Below are positions 38,691 to 46,607 of a DNA stretch of 64,000 nt, piece by piece. The position numbers and the translations under genes were made by a program. The DNA comes from an uncultured Prevotellaceae bacterium (GTDB taxonomy: Bacteria > Bacteroidota > Bacteroidia > Bacteroidales > Bacteroidaceae), in NCBI GenBank assembly GCA_902784755.1, contig CACZVX010000004.1:1-64000 (forward strand), in the 5' to 3' direction. Within the stretch, counting starts at the first letter, position 1. Each line of letters starts with the position of its first letter. Under the pieces are notes generated by a model, which did not search any database, was not told where the DNA came from, and saw nothing but the letters and a program-made list of their open reading frames with translations.

Positions 38691-39335
38691 TCATTTTTCG
38701 TGAAGAATTTTCAGATATTCATCGTAACTAATATAACGCCCTCCCATACTCTTTAGGTGGGGCGTTTCTAGTTGGCAGTCAATCATTCTTCCGCCACCTT
38801 TTTCCAAGGCTTGTGCAAGTGAAATAAGTGCTAGTTTACTCGCGCTGGGTACCAATGAGAACATACTTTCGCCGATAACAACTCGTCCGATGGTAACACC
38901 GTAGAGTCCACCTACTAGTTTATCTTTATCCCATACTTCTACACTTGCTGCCAGGTTTTGTCGATGAAGTTCCGTATAAGCCTTAATCATTTCTTCTCCT
39001 AGCCATGCCCCATCTTCCTCAAATCGCAAGCGGCTACAATTATTAATAACACCCTCAAAGTCACGGTTAAAGGTAACTTTATAGCGCTGTTTCTTGATTA
39101 GTGTGCGCATAGAGTGGGAAATGTGTATCTCATTAGGGAAGATGACGAAGCGTTTCATCGGACAATACCAATGAGGCTCGTCATAGTCACGGAAACTATA
39201 CCAGGGGAAGATTCCGTAATTGTAAGCCAGCAGCAAACGGTCAACGCTCAAGTCACCACCTACTGCAAAAAGTCCGTCTTCTTCACCAAACCGAGGGTCA
39301 GGAAACCATAGATCATTGTCAAGTTGTACAATCAT
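38691..39335 (-). CDS. aat: leucyl/phenylalanyl-tRNA--protein transferase
   Basis: A 214-residue transferase that adds Leu or Phe to N-terminal Lys or Arg of proteins, creating bacterial N-degrons. It shows WFPDPRFGEEDGLFAVGGDLS, YNYGIFPWYS, the catalytic-region LVGGLYGVTIGRVVIGESMFS, and IDCQLETPHLKSMGGRYISYDEYL. I start at MIVQLDND (39335); the open frame from 39434 would run through the promoter box at 39351-39344. It is divergent from clpS-clpA, whose products bind and unfold N-degron proteins, so the whole pathway except ClpP is clustered. Confidence 0.94.
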   Translation of the reverse strand: MIVQLDNDLWFPDPRFGEEDGLFAVGGDLSVDRLLLAYNYGIFPWYSFRDYDEPHWYCPMKRFVIFPNEIHISHSMRTLIKKQRYKVTFNRDFEGVINNCSRLRFEEDGAWLGEEMIKAYTELHRQNLAASVEVWDKDKLVGGLYGVTIGRVVIGESMFSLVPSASKLALISLAQALEKGGGRMIDCQLETPHLKSMGGRYISYDEYLKILHEK

Positions 39336-39343
39336 AAGTTCTG

Positions 39344-39351
39344 CAAAGATA
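39344..39351 (-). promoter_or_regulatory. -7 element of aat, almost leaderless
   Basis: TATCTTTG on the minus strand ends 8 bp before the chosen ATG at 39335, leaving a leader of only a few nucleotides. No TTTG box is visible at 19-21 bp upstream. Confidence 0.55.
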
Positions 39352-39395
39352 GCAAAAAACTTCAGAAAGAAGAAGTGGAAATTGAAAATTATGCT

Positions 39396-39403
39396 TACCT
39401 TTG
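39396..39403 (+). promoter_or_regulatory. -7 element of clpS-clpA
   Basis: TACCTTTG matches TAnnTTTG and lies 24 bp before the clpS ATG at 39428. The upstream box is not obvious. Confidence 0.6.
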
Positions 39404-39427
39404 TAAGCAAAACAATAATAGAAAGCA

Positions 39428-39730
39428 ATGCCAAAAGAACAGTCGAGCATTAAAGAGAGGAGCCATACGGATTTGAGGGAACCCAAACGCTATAAGGTGA
39501 CCATATTTAATGATGATTTCACTTCAATGGAATTTGTTGTGAAGATTCTGATGGAAGTCTTCTTTAAAAATAAGGTGGAAGCTGAAGCCTTGATGCTTCA
39601 GGTCCATCATTCTGACAAGGCTGTCGTGGGCATTTACAGTTATGATATTGCGGTGAGTAAGGTACAGAAGGCTACGCGGATGGCCCGTGAAGAGGGTTTC
39701 CCCTTGCGTCTCACTTATGAACCTGAATAA
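39428..39730 (+). CDS. clpS: ClpS adaptor
   Basis: A 100-residue ClpS, which recognises N-terminal Leu, Phe, Trp or Tyr and hands the protein to ClpA. It has the family core YKVTIFNDDFTSMEFVVKIL, followed by MLQVHHSDKAVVGIYSYDIA and a C-terminal REEGFPLRLTYEPE. The N-terminal 20 residues are a flexible, charged extension, as usual. It lies 18 bp upstream of clpA and faces aat across a 92-bp promoter region. Confidence 0.96.
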   Translation: MPKEQSSIKERSHTDLREPKRYKVTIFNDDFTSMEFVVKILMEVFFKNKVEAEALMLQVHHSDKAVVGIYSYDIAVSKVQKATRMAREEGFPLRLTYEPE

Positions 39731-39748
39731 AAGAAAGATAATTCATTT

Positions 39749-41971
39749 ATGTCAAAAATACCGTATACAAAATTCGCTGACCAGGTACTTCAGGACACGA
39801 TGAATAAGTGCTTGGATATGCGTCATCAGTTCGTTACGCCTGAGCATTTGCTTTATGGCTTGCTCGAACAAGACCGTTTTGCGGCTGCTATTGACTATTA
39901 TGCCGACTTGATTTCTCTTGTTCCGGCACTCAATGACTATCTCGACAAAATGGAGAAGGTGCCTTCAGATATGCTTTATCAGCCCGAGACTTCCATTCAA
40001 TTTTCTCAGCTTCTCGATGCTGCATATAAAAACGTGGCCTATTCAAGTGCAGAGAATTTAGATGTTCCTCATCTGACGAGGGCACTTCTTGGACTCGATG
40101 ACTCTTGGGCTGCGTATATGTTGAAGAAAGAACTCGGTGAAAATGTGGACGAGTTTATGGGCGATCTCATTTCCAATTATGAAGACACGGATGAAGAAGC
40201 TAATGAAGACTCGGAAGAAGAGGAAAGCCACGACCGCCAACAATGGAAACGATTGGTGACTTGTCTTAATGATACAGTAGCTCAGCATCATCCGCTTATC
40301 GGACGTGAAAAGGAATTGGAGCGCACCATTCAAGTGCTTTGTCGCAAAGATAAGAACAATCCGCTTCACGTAGGTGAGCCTGGCGTGGGTAAGACTGCTT
40401 TAGTCTATGGTCTTACATCACGCATTGTTAAAGGTGATGTTCCTGATCGTTTGAAAGACTGTAAGGTTTTCCAGATGGACCTCGGTACAATGCTGGCAGG
40501 TACTCAGTTCCGTGGAGATTTCGAGAAACGTATCAAACAGGTGATGGAGGGTGTTCAGAAAGAAGGTAACGCCATTGTCTATATCGACGAGATTCATAAT
40601 TTGGTGGGTGCAGGCCGTGGCAGCGATGGCTCGATGGATGCTTCCAATATGCTTAAACCTTACATGGAGGAAGGCAATATCAGATTCATCGGTTCTACTA
40701 CTTATGACGAATACAACCGCTATTTCTCCAAGTCCCGTGGCATTGTACGCCGTTTCCAGCAGATTGATATTTTGGAGCCTTCTATTGAAGAGACCATTCA
40801 TATCATTCAGGGAATACAGAAACAATATGAGAACTTCCATCACGTGAAATATAAGAAAGACGCTATCCGCTATGCGGTGGAGTCAAGTGCCAAGTATATT
40901 AATGAGAGATTCCTTCCTGACAAGGCCATTGACCTTATCGATGAAGCTGGCGCATTTCGTGAGATTCATCCCACCGACAAGAAGACACAATATGTGGATA
41001 AAGCGCTTATTAACGACATTCTACAACGCATTTGCAAGGTAGATGCAGTTGCTCTTAAGGAAGACAACAACCATGCACTCGAATCTCTCGAACAGCGCAT
41101 CAAAGCCCGTATCTATGGACAAGACGAAGCTGTGCGCGAAGTAGTGGAAGCAGTTCAAATGTCGAAAGCTGGACTTCTCGATGAGAACAAACCGTTAGCC
41201 TCTCTTCTCTTTGTAGGACCTACGGGTGTTGGAAAAACCGAAGTGGCTCGAGTTTTAGCACAAGAGTTAGGAATCCAATTGGTACGCTTTGATATGAGCG
41301 AATATACAGAGAAGCATACTGTGGCTAAGCTCATCGGTTCTCCTGCAGGCTATGTCGGCTATGAGGACGGCGGACTACTCACCGATGCTATTCGCAAGAC
41401 ACCCAATTGCGTGTTACTCCTCGATGAGATTGAGAAGGCTCATCAGGACATCTACAATATTCTCCTGCAGGTAATGGACTATGCATCACTTACCGACAAC
41501 AAGGGCCGTAAGGCTGATTTCCGAAATGTGGTACTCATTATGACCAGTAATGCAGGTGCGCAATATGCAGGTCAGGCTGTAGGTTTTGAAGCAAATACCA
41601 GTCGTGGTGCTGCGATGCTCCGTCAGGTTAAGAAAACTTTTAAACCTGAGTTTATCAACCGTCTTTCTGGTACTGTTGTCTTCCACGATATGGACCTCAA
41701 GATGGCGGGGATGATACTTGATAAGAAACTCCGCGAGCTTCAGGAAAAACTCACTTTAAAGAATGTCACAATGCAGCTCTCCGCAGAAGCCAGAAAGCAT
41801 CTGCTTAGTGAGGGATTCACTAAAGAGTATGGTGCCCGTGAGATGGACCGCGTAATTGCCTCACAACTGAAGCCCTTGCTGATGCGCGAAATACTCTTTG
41901 GCAAACTAAAGAAGGGTGGGGAAACTCGTGTTGATATAGAAAATGGTAAACTGAAGATCAATGAGAAATAG
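39749..41971 (+). CDS. clpA: ATP-dependent Clp protease ATP-binding subunit ClpA
   Basis: A 740-residue AAA+ unfoldase that feeds substrates to ClpP. The Clp-N double repeat is at about 1-140, then an acidic stretch (EDTDEEANEDSEEEESHD). D1 has Walker A GEPGVGKT (about 209-216) and DEIHNLVGAG. D2 has GPTGVGKTE (about 490-498), FDMSEYTEKHTVAKLIGSPAGYVGY and Walker B LLLDEIEKAH. There is no ClpB-type middle domain, which with the clpS neighbour supports ClpA. Its last 11 bp overlap the rluA-family gene. Confidence 0.95.
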   Translation: MSKIPYTKFADQVLQDTMNKCLDMRHQFVTPEHLLYGLLEQDRFAAAIDYYADLISLVPALNDYLDKMEKVPSDMLYQPETSIQFSQLLDAAYKNVAYSSAENLDVPHLTRALLGLDDSWAAYMLKKELGENVDEFMGDLISNYEDTDEEANEDSEEEESHDRQQWKRLVTCLNDTVAQHHPLIGREKELERTIQVLCRKDKNNPLHVGEPGVGKTALVYGLTSRIVKGDVPDRLKDCKVFQMDLGTMLAGTQFRGDFEKRIKQVMEGVQKEGNAIVYIDEIHNLVGAGRGSDGSMDASNMLKPYMEEGNIRFIGSTTYDEYNRYFSKSRGIVRRFQQIDILEPSIEETIHIIQGIQKQYENFHHVKYKKDAIRYAVESSAKYINERFLPDKAIDLIDEAGAFREIHPTDKKTQYVDKALINDILQRICKVDAVALKEDNNHALESLEQRIKARIYGQDEAVREVVEAVQMSKAGLLDENKPLASLLFVGPTGVGKTEVARVLAQELGIQLVRFDMSEYTEKHTVAKLIGSPAGYVGYEDGGLLTDAIRKTPNCVLLLDEIEKAHQDIYNILLQVMDYASLTDNKGRKADFRNVVLIMTSNAGAQYAGQAVGFEANTSRGAAMLRQVKKTFKPEFINRLSGTVVFHDMDLKMAGMILDKKLRELQEKLTLKNVTMQLSAEARKHLLSEGFTKEYGAREMDRVIASQLKPLLMREILFGKLKKGGETRVDIENGKLKINEK

Positions 41972-42860
41972 TAATCCGTTTAACCGCCAAGGTGACTATG
42001 AGACCTTTATAGTTGAAAAGGAACAGCCTTTACTGGAGTATCTGTTGGAACATGTAAAGACCTTGAGTCGCTCTAAAATCAAGCAGACCCTCCAAGGCCG
42101 TGGCATTATTGTTAACGGTAAACAAATCACGCAATTTGATTACCCGTTAAAGCCTGGCATGAAAGTGGCCGTTAGTCGTTCGAAGAAGAACAACGAAGGT
42201 TTACGGAGTCGTTACGTGCGTATTGTATATGAAGACCGTTGGCTTGTGGTCGTTGAGAAACAAGTAGGTATTCTCTCCATGGCTGCTGGTCATTCGTCAT
42301 TGAATGTAAAGTCCGTGCTTGATGATTATTTCCGCAAGACTCGCCAAAATTGCACAGCACATGTGGTTCATCGGTTGGATCGTGATACAAGTGGTCTGAT
42401 GGTTTATGCGAAGGATATGCAAACAGAACAAGCGATGGAACATGCCTGGCATGAGATTGTTTACGACCGTCGATATGTTGCCGTTGTTAGCGGACAGATG
42501 GAAGAGAATAGCGGAACCATTCAAAGTTACTTGAAGGACAACAAGGCTTACATCACCTATTCATCGCCTGTTGACAATGGTGGCAAACTTGCTGTCACCC
42601 ATTATTTCACCCTTGACCGTTCTAAGGAGTTCTCATTAGTGGAATACAAATTGGAAACAGGACGCAAGAATCAGATTCGCGTTCATTCTGCAGACCTTGG
42701 ACATCCCGTTTGTGGGGATTCGAAATATGGTAATGGAGATGACCCTATCGGGCGTCTTTGTCTTCATGCTTTTCTGCTTTGTTTTGAACATCCCGTAACG
42801 CATGAACGCATGGAATTCGAGACTCCATTCCCCAAAGCTTTTACCGATTTATTTAAATAA
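41961..42860 (+). CDS. RluA-family pseudouridine synthase
   Basis: A 299-residue RNA-modifying enzyme. An S4-like RNA-binding domain (about 25-85, LSRSKIKQTLQGRGIIVNGKQ) precedes the catalytic domain. The family motif HRLDRDTSGLMVYAK includes the catalytic Asp140, and the C-terminal motif has TGRKNQIRVHSADLGHPVCGDSKYG. The target uridine in rRNA or tRNA cannot be determined. The ATG at 41961 lies inside the end of clpA, so translation is probably coupled; the start is the only early methionine in frame. Confidence 0.92.
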   Translation: MRNSNPFNRQGDYETFIVEKEQPLLEYLLEHVKTLSRSKIKQTLQGRGIIVNGKQITQFDYPLKPGMKVAVSRSKKNNEGLRSRYVRIVYEDRWLVVVEKQVGILSMAAGHSSLNVKSVLDDYFRKTRQNCTAHVVHRLDRDTSGLMVYAKDMQTEQAMEHAWHEIVYDRRYVAVVSGQMEENSGTIQSYLKDNKAYITYSSPVDNGGKLAVTHYFTLDRSKEFSLVEYKLETGRKNQIRVHSADLGHPVCGDSKYGNGDDPIGRLCLHAFLLCFEHPVTHERMEFETPFPKAFTDLFK

Positions 42861-42887
42861 GAACAAATATAATAAGAAAAAAACGAT

Positions 42888-43043
42888 ATGCAAGACTATA
42901 CTTATTTCATCTTTGCCCTCGTGGTGATTGTGATAGCTTTTGTTCTACTGAAAAAAGTAGTCAGCTGCCTGCTGAAGTCAATCATTATGATTGTGCTCAT
43001 AGCAGTTCTCGCGTACATATATTATATGTACTTCATGCAGTAG
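42888..43043 (+). CDS. 51-residue membrane protein, unknown
   Basis: A short open frame starting at ATG 42888 encodes 51 residues, almost all hydrophobic: helix one TYFIFALVVIVIAFVLL, the basic turn KKVVSCLLK, and helix two SIIMIVLIAVLAYIYYMYF. It has a purine-rich leader (AATAAGAAAAAAACGAT) and follows the rluA-family gene by 27 bp. The stop overlaps the end of the convergent HD gene by 11 bp. The two-helix hairpin and base composition make a real small inner-membrane protein plausible. I recognise no family. Confidence 0.6.
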   Translation: MQDYTYFIFALVVIVIAFVLLKKVVSCLLKSIIMIVLIAVLAYIYYMYFMQ

Positions 43044-43668
43044 TCTCTTCCTTAAAAAGACTGTCAAAAATCTTGCGGAGTTCTACTGGCTGCGCAATCA
43101 AACGGCGTATTTCATTGAGTTTTTCTTCATTGGGTGATCCTTGCATCCAAAGACGAATGTACCCGTGTACGGAATATTTTTCGTCCATGTGAGCCATGAA
43201 ACGCCGCCATTGTTCCTCCTTTGATTTCTCCGGATAATGGGAAAGACCGAACTGAATGGTCCGGCGGAAAACAGTAGTGGGATCCAGGTCACGGTCGGCC
43301 TCTGCAACTATTTTTCCGTAAATGCTTCGGGGAGAATGACTGGCTGATGCACGATGATCTTCAACAGCTTCTTTCATGATTTTCAACTGCTCTGGAGAAA
43401 ACCATTTCTTCAGACGAGCATCGGCCATGAGTATCTTTCCGCTCGTGAGATGATGAATGGCACGTGGTCCTTCCAACCCCAAATCATGATAGGCGGCAAT
43501 GGCATAAACCATGTTCAAATCGGCACCTACACGCCTTGCAATTTCCAGCGAACGACGGATGACTCCATTAGCATGAGCGAGGTTATGGGCTTTATCGAAC
43601 TCAACATAGCGAGGCAGAATTTTCTGCTCGATGAATTCCATGAGGTCAAGGCTAACGTTATTTTCCAT
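43033..43668 (-). CDS. HD-domain phosphohydrolase
   Basis: A 211-residue HD-superfamily protein. It has the H...HD...D pattern: AHNLAHANGVIRR, AAYHDLGLEG, HHLTSGKIL and AEADRDLD. Such proteins are metal-dependent phosphohydrolases of nucleotides or phosphoesters; the substrate is unknown. I place the start at MENNVSLDLMEFIEQ (43668). The frame is open to 43689, but the first ATG lies within the promoter box at 43694-43687. It is divergent from menA and convergent with the 51-residue membrane protein. Confidence 0.88.
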   Translation of the reverse strand: MENNVSLDLMEFIEQKILPRYVEFDKAHNLAHANGVIRRSLEIARRVGADLNMVYAIAAYHDLGLEGPRAIHHLTSGKILMADARLKKWFSPEQLKIMKEAVEDHRASASHSPRSIYGKIVAEADRDLDPTTVFRRTIQFGLSHYPEKSKEEQWRRFMAHMDEKYSVHGYIRLWMQGSPNEEKLNEIRRLIAQPVELRKIFDSLFKEETTA

Positions 43669-43686
43669 TAATTGCTCTTTTTTTTG

Positions 43687-43694
43687 CAAATATA
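43687..43694 (-). promoter_or_regulatory. -7 element of the HD-domain gene
   Basis: TATATTTG on the minus strand matches TAnnTTTG and ends 18 bp before the ATG at 43668. It overlaps the ATG at 43689 and so rules that codon out as the start. Confidence 0.65.
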
Positions 43695-43706
43695 CTGAGA
43701 AATGTT

Positions 43707-43714
43707 TAACTTTG
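43707..43714 (+). promoter_or_regulatory. -7 element of the menA fusion gene
   Basis: TAACTTTG matches TAnnTTTG and lies 31 bp before the ATG at 43746. It is back to back with the HD gene promoter. Confidence 0.65.
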
Positions 43715-43745
43715 CAAGGTTTTTATTTGAAAATGAGAAATTAGG

Positions 43746-45269
43746 ATGAACGAAGATAAAGTAAGACTGAATTCGGGGAAGGCGTGGCTTTTGGCAGCCC
43801 GTCCCAAAACCTTGTCGGGTGCTGCCGTTCCGGTAATGATCGGCTTGGCATTGGCATGGGTTGACCGTTCTTCGGAACATCCGTTTCTTTGGATTCCTGC
43901 CGTTTTGTGCATTCTCTTTGCTTTTGTGATGCAGATTGATGCGAACTTCGTGAACGACTATTTCGATTTCATGAAGGGAACAGACGATGAAACCCGTCTT
44001 GGTCCCAAACGCGCATGTGCACAAGGCTGGGTGACGGCAAAGGCTATGCGCATGGCAATGGCAATCACCACTTTGATAGGTTGCGCCATAGGTCTCCCGC
44101 TTATCTGTTATGGAGGTTGGGAGATGATTGTCATCGGTTTGCTTTGCGTGCTTTTCTGTTTCCTTTATACAACTCATCTCAGCTATTTGGGGTTAGGCGA
44201 TTTGCTGGTACTTGTTTTCTTTGGAATAGTGCCTGTATGTGTTACCTATTTTATTCAGATGCACACAGTTACAACAGAAGTCTTTGTCGCTTCTATTGCT
44301 TGTGGCTTTGTTATTGACACGCTGCTACTCATCAATAACTACCGTGACCGCGAAAATGACAAACGTGCAGGAAAGAAAACACTTGTTGTCAGGACAGGAG
44401 AGCGTGGGGGCGAACAGATGTATTTATGGGCAGGACTTTTTGCCTTCATTCTGGGCTTCGTCTTTATCTGGTATGGCCATCCTTTTGCTGCCGTTCTTCC
44501 AATACTTTATGTTTCTCTGCATCTCATGACTTTTAAAAAGATGAAGAAAATCAATCATGGGCGTGAACTCAACAAGATTCTTGGTGAGACTGCCCGTAAT
44601 ATGTTTGTTTATGGCTTGATGGTCACTATCGGCCTTTTGCTTTCGCCGCTGAAAGCTCATGCCCAGCAGTCGGAAATGAGTCATGTGAAAGTGACGATGA
44701 ATGACGGAACGGTGAAAGACGGGTTTGTTACCCGTTATTGGAGTGATGGCGGTGGCTTTAAGGTGATGAACCGCAAATTCCGTATGATGGAAAATGGTAA
44801 AGAAAAGGAATACACCGCGGATGAAGTGAAAGCCATCGACTTTGTGATGAAGAATCCGGAAAGCACACTAAATGAGAATGTGATTACTGCCGATGTGGCC
44901 AATCCTTCCACTTTCTATCCCAACAAATTGAAACGACAGTTTGTGCATTTGGAAGGAACTACTGATGCAGGAACCATTTATTGGTGGAATGGTGTGGACA
45001 GTCAGAAGATGCAGTTAGGTTCTTTAACGGTAAGTACTATCTTCGGTGTAAAGCTGGCAGGTGAGGATGTGGTCATTCCTTTCATGACGGGCAATGTGAT
45101 TTCCCTGAATGCCATGCGCATCCGTTATAAGAAGACTGAATATAAAGGACTTGTGGAGTATCTCGATAAGCGTGTATTGAAAGGTGGCCAGAAGATGTGG
45201 GACAAGATTCAGCGTGATCCGCTGATGTTCCTCGATTTAATAGCAGAATACAATAGAAACAAACAATAG
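43746..45269 (+). CDS. menA: MenA-like DHNA prenyltransferase fused to a C-terminal extracytoplasmic-type domain
   Basis: A 507-residue protein. Residues 1-300 are a UbiA-family prenyltransferase of the menaquinone pathway, with the substrate motifs NDYFDFMKGTDDETRLGPKRA and NNYRDRENDKRAGKKTLVVRTG and about eight helices. The last helix (YGLMVTIGLLLSPL) runs into KAHAQQ, which looks exactly like a signal-peptidase site at residues 306/307. About 200 further residues, beta-rich (VKVTMNDGTVKDGFVTRYWS), are not part of MenA. The frame is continuous with no stop. M286 (MFVYGLMV) could start a secreted protein internally, but no good ribosome site precedes it. The MenA half is secure; the tail is unknown. 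Confidence 0.85.
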   Translation: MNEDKVRLNSGKAWLLAARPKTLSGAAVPVMIGLALAWVDRSSEHPFLWIPAVLCILFAFVMQIDANFVNDYFDFMKGTDDETRLGPKRACAQGWVTAKAMRMAMAITTLIGCAIGLPLICYGGWEMIVIGLLCVLFCFLYTTHLSYLGLGDLLVLVFFGIVPVCVTYFIQMHTVTTEVFVASIACGFVIDTLLLINNYRDRENDKRAGKKTLVVRTGERGGEQMYLWAGLFAFILGFVFIWYGHPFAAVLPILYVSLHLMTFKKMKKINHGRELNKILGETARNMFVYGLMVTIGLLLSPLKAHAQQSEMSHVKVTMNDGTVKDGFVTRYWSDGGGFKVMNRKFRMMENGKEKEYTADEVKAIDFVMKNPESTLNENVITADVANPSTFYPNKLKRQFVHLEGTTDAGTIYWWNGVDSQKMQLGSLTVSTIFGVKLAGEDVVIPFMTGNVISLNAMRIRYKKTEYKGLVEYLDKRVLKGGQKMWDKIQRDPLMFLDLIAEYNRNKQ

Positions 45270-45283
45270 AAACAAAAACGAAA

Positions 45284-45742
45284 ATGAGAAGTATTGCATC
45301 AAAGTGGTTTGAAACGAAGGTAAAGTATGATAAAATGATGGAGGACGGCACGATGAAGCCCGTTCCTGAAACCTATGTGGTGGACGCCTTGAGCTTCACG
45401 GAAGCCGAAGAGCGCATCACGGAGGAAATGTCGAGCTACGTAAGTGGTGAGTTCGATGTGAAGGGAATTGCCGAAGCCTCCTACAAAGAGATATTCTTTA
45501 GTGATCTGGACACAGCTGACAAATGGTATAAGGCTAAGCTTCAGTTCATTACGCTCGATGAGAAGACGGAAAAAGAGAAGCGTACGAATGTGTATTATCT
45601 TGTACAAGCTGGCAATTTCATGCAAGCTGTAAAGAACATAGAAGAGGTCATGGGCACAACAATGATCGACTATGTGATTGCAAGTGTTGCCGAGACCGCC
45701 ATCATGGACGTCTTTGAACATACAACCAAGATTGAAGCGTAA
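45284..45742 (+). CDS. DUF4494 family protein
   Basis: A 152-residue soluble protein recognised as the Bacteroidetes DUF4494 family from WFETKVKYDKMMEDG and PVPETYVVDALSFTEAEERI. It continues with KWYKAKLQFITLDEKTEKEKR and YYLVQAGNFMQAVKNIEEVM. There is no signal peptide or membrane segment. Function is unknown. It sits 14 bp after the menA fusion gene and 34 bp before yggS on the same strand, so the three are probably co-transcribed. Confidence 0.8.
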   Translation: MRSIASKWFETKVKYDKMMEDGTMKPVPETYVVDALSFTEAEERITEEMSSYVSGEFDVKGIAEASYKEIFFSDLDTADKWYKAKLQFITLDEKTEKEKRTNVYYLVQAGNFMQAVKNIEEVMGTTMIDYVIASVAETAIMDVFEHTTKIEA

Positions 45743-45776
45743 CGCTCGGATCTTGTAACCAAATCCTGAATCACAC

Positions 45777-46448
45777 ATGTACGACGTAAAGGAAAATCTG
45801 CGAAAGGTGTTGGGCGATTTGCCTGCCGGGGTGAAATTAGTTGCCATCAGCAAATTCCATCCCAACGAATATATCATGGCTGCCTATGAGGAAGGACAGC
45901 GGGTATTTGGTGAGAGCCATGAGCAGGAACTCCGTCAGAAAGTTGAATCCCTGCCCAAGGATATTGAGTGGCATTTTATAGGTCATTTGCAAACCAATAA
46001 GGTGAAATACATCGCACCTTATATACAGATGGTGGAAGCTGTTGATTCCTTGAAACTGCTGAAGGAAATCGATAAGCAGGCAGCGAAGAATAATAGAGTC
46101 ATCAAGGTGTTGCTCGAACTCCATATCGCAGAGGAAGAAACCAAATACGGACTTACTTTTGAAGCCTGTCGTGAATTGCTTGACGGTGGTGAATGGCGTT
46201 CCTTAGAGCATGTGCAGATTTGTGGGCTGATGATGATGGCTTCGTATGTGGACGATGAGAATCAGATACGTTCGGAAATGAAGTCGGCTGCTGATTTCTT
46301 CGATGAAGTGAAGGAAAAGTATTTCAAGGATGATGATGCTTTCTGCGAGCGTTCCTGGGGTATGAGTCATGATTATCCCATTGCCGTGGAATGTCGTTCT
46401 ACCATGGTTCGTGTGGGAACCACCATTTTCGGACCTCGAGTATATTGA
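45777..46448 (+). CDS. YggS/PROSC family PLP homeostasis protein
   Basis: A 223-residue alanine-racemase-fold protein that binds pyridoxal phosphate through Lys26 (LVAISKFHP) and helps keep free PLP in balance. It shows FGESHEQELRQKVESLP, EWHFIGHLQTNKVKYI, and the phosphate-binding SWGMSHDYPIAVECRSTMVRVGTTIFG at the C-terminus. It has no racemase C-terminal barrel and is normal in length. It ends 65 bp before the 22-bp repeat element, and the next gene is on the other strand. Confidence 0.94.
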   Translation: MYDVKENLRKVLGDLPAGVKLVAISKFHPNEYIMAAYEEGQRVFGESHEQELRQKVESLPKDIEWHFIGHLQTNKVKYIAPYIQMVEAVDSLKLLKEIDKQAAKNNRVIKVLLELHIAEEETKYGLTFEACRELLDGGEWRSLEHVQICGLMMMASYVDDENQIRSEMKSAADFFDEVKEKYFKDDDAFCERSWGMSHDYPIAVECRSTMVRVGTTIFGPRVY

Positions 46449-46513
46449 TAGAATAGGGCATTTTTCGTATTATCCAGAAAAATCTTTACACATTTTAAGC
46501 ATGCGTTGTAAGA

Positions 46514-46601
46514 ATGCCATTTAAGCGTTGCAAGAATGGCATTTAAGCAACGTAAGAATGCCATTTAGACGATGCTTAAATGGCATTTAGACAAACCCGG
46601 T
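46514..46601. repeat. 22-bp-period intergenic repeat, locus B (four units)
   Basis: Units start at 46514, 46536, 46558 and 46580 and open with ATGCC, ATGGC, ATGCC and ATGGC in turn. The first two end in AAGA. The core is ATGSCATTTAAGC or ATGSCATTTAGAC. ATGCCATTTAAGC at 46514-46526 pairs perfectly with GCTTAAATGGCAT at 46574-46586, and AATGGCATT in unit two pairs with AATGCCATT in unit three. It lies between convergent yggS and hisB and matches 7011-7098. Confidence 0.9.
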
Positions 46602-46607
46602 TTTGGC

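Noticed and set aside
46514..46601. Possible CRISPR array
   Set aside because: Units of 22 bp abut directly with no unique spacers, and no cas genes are in the window.
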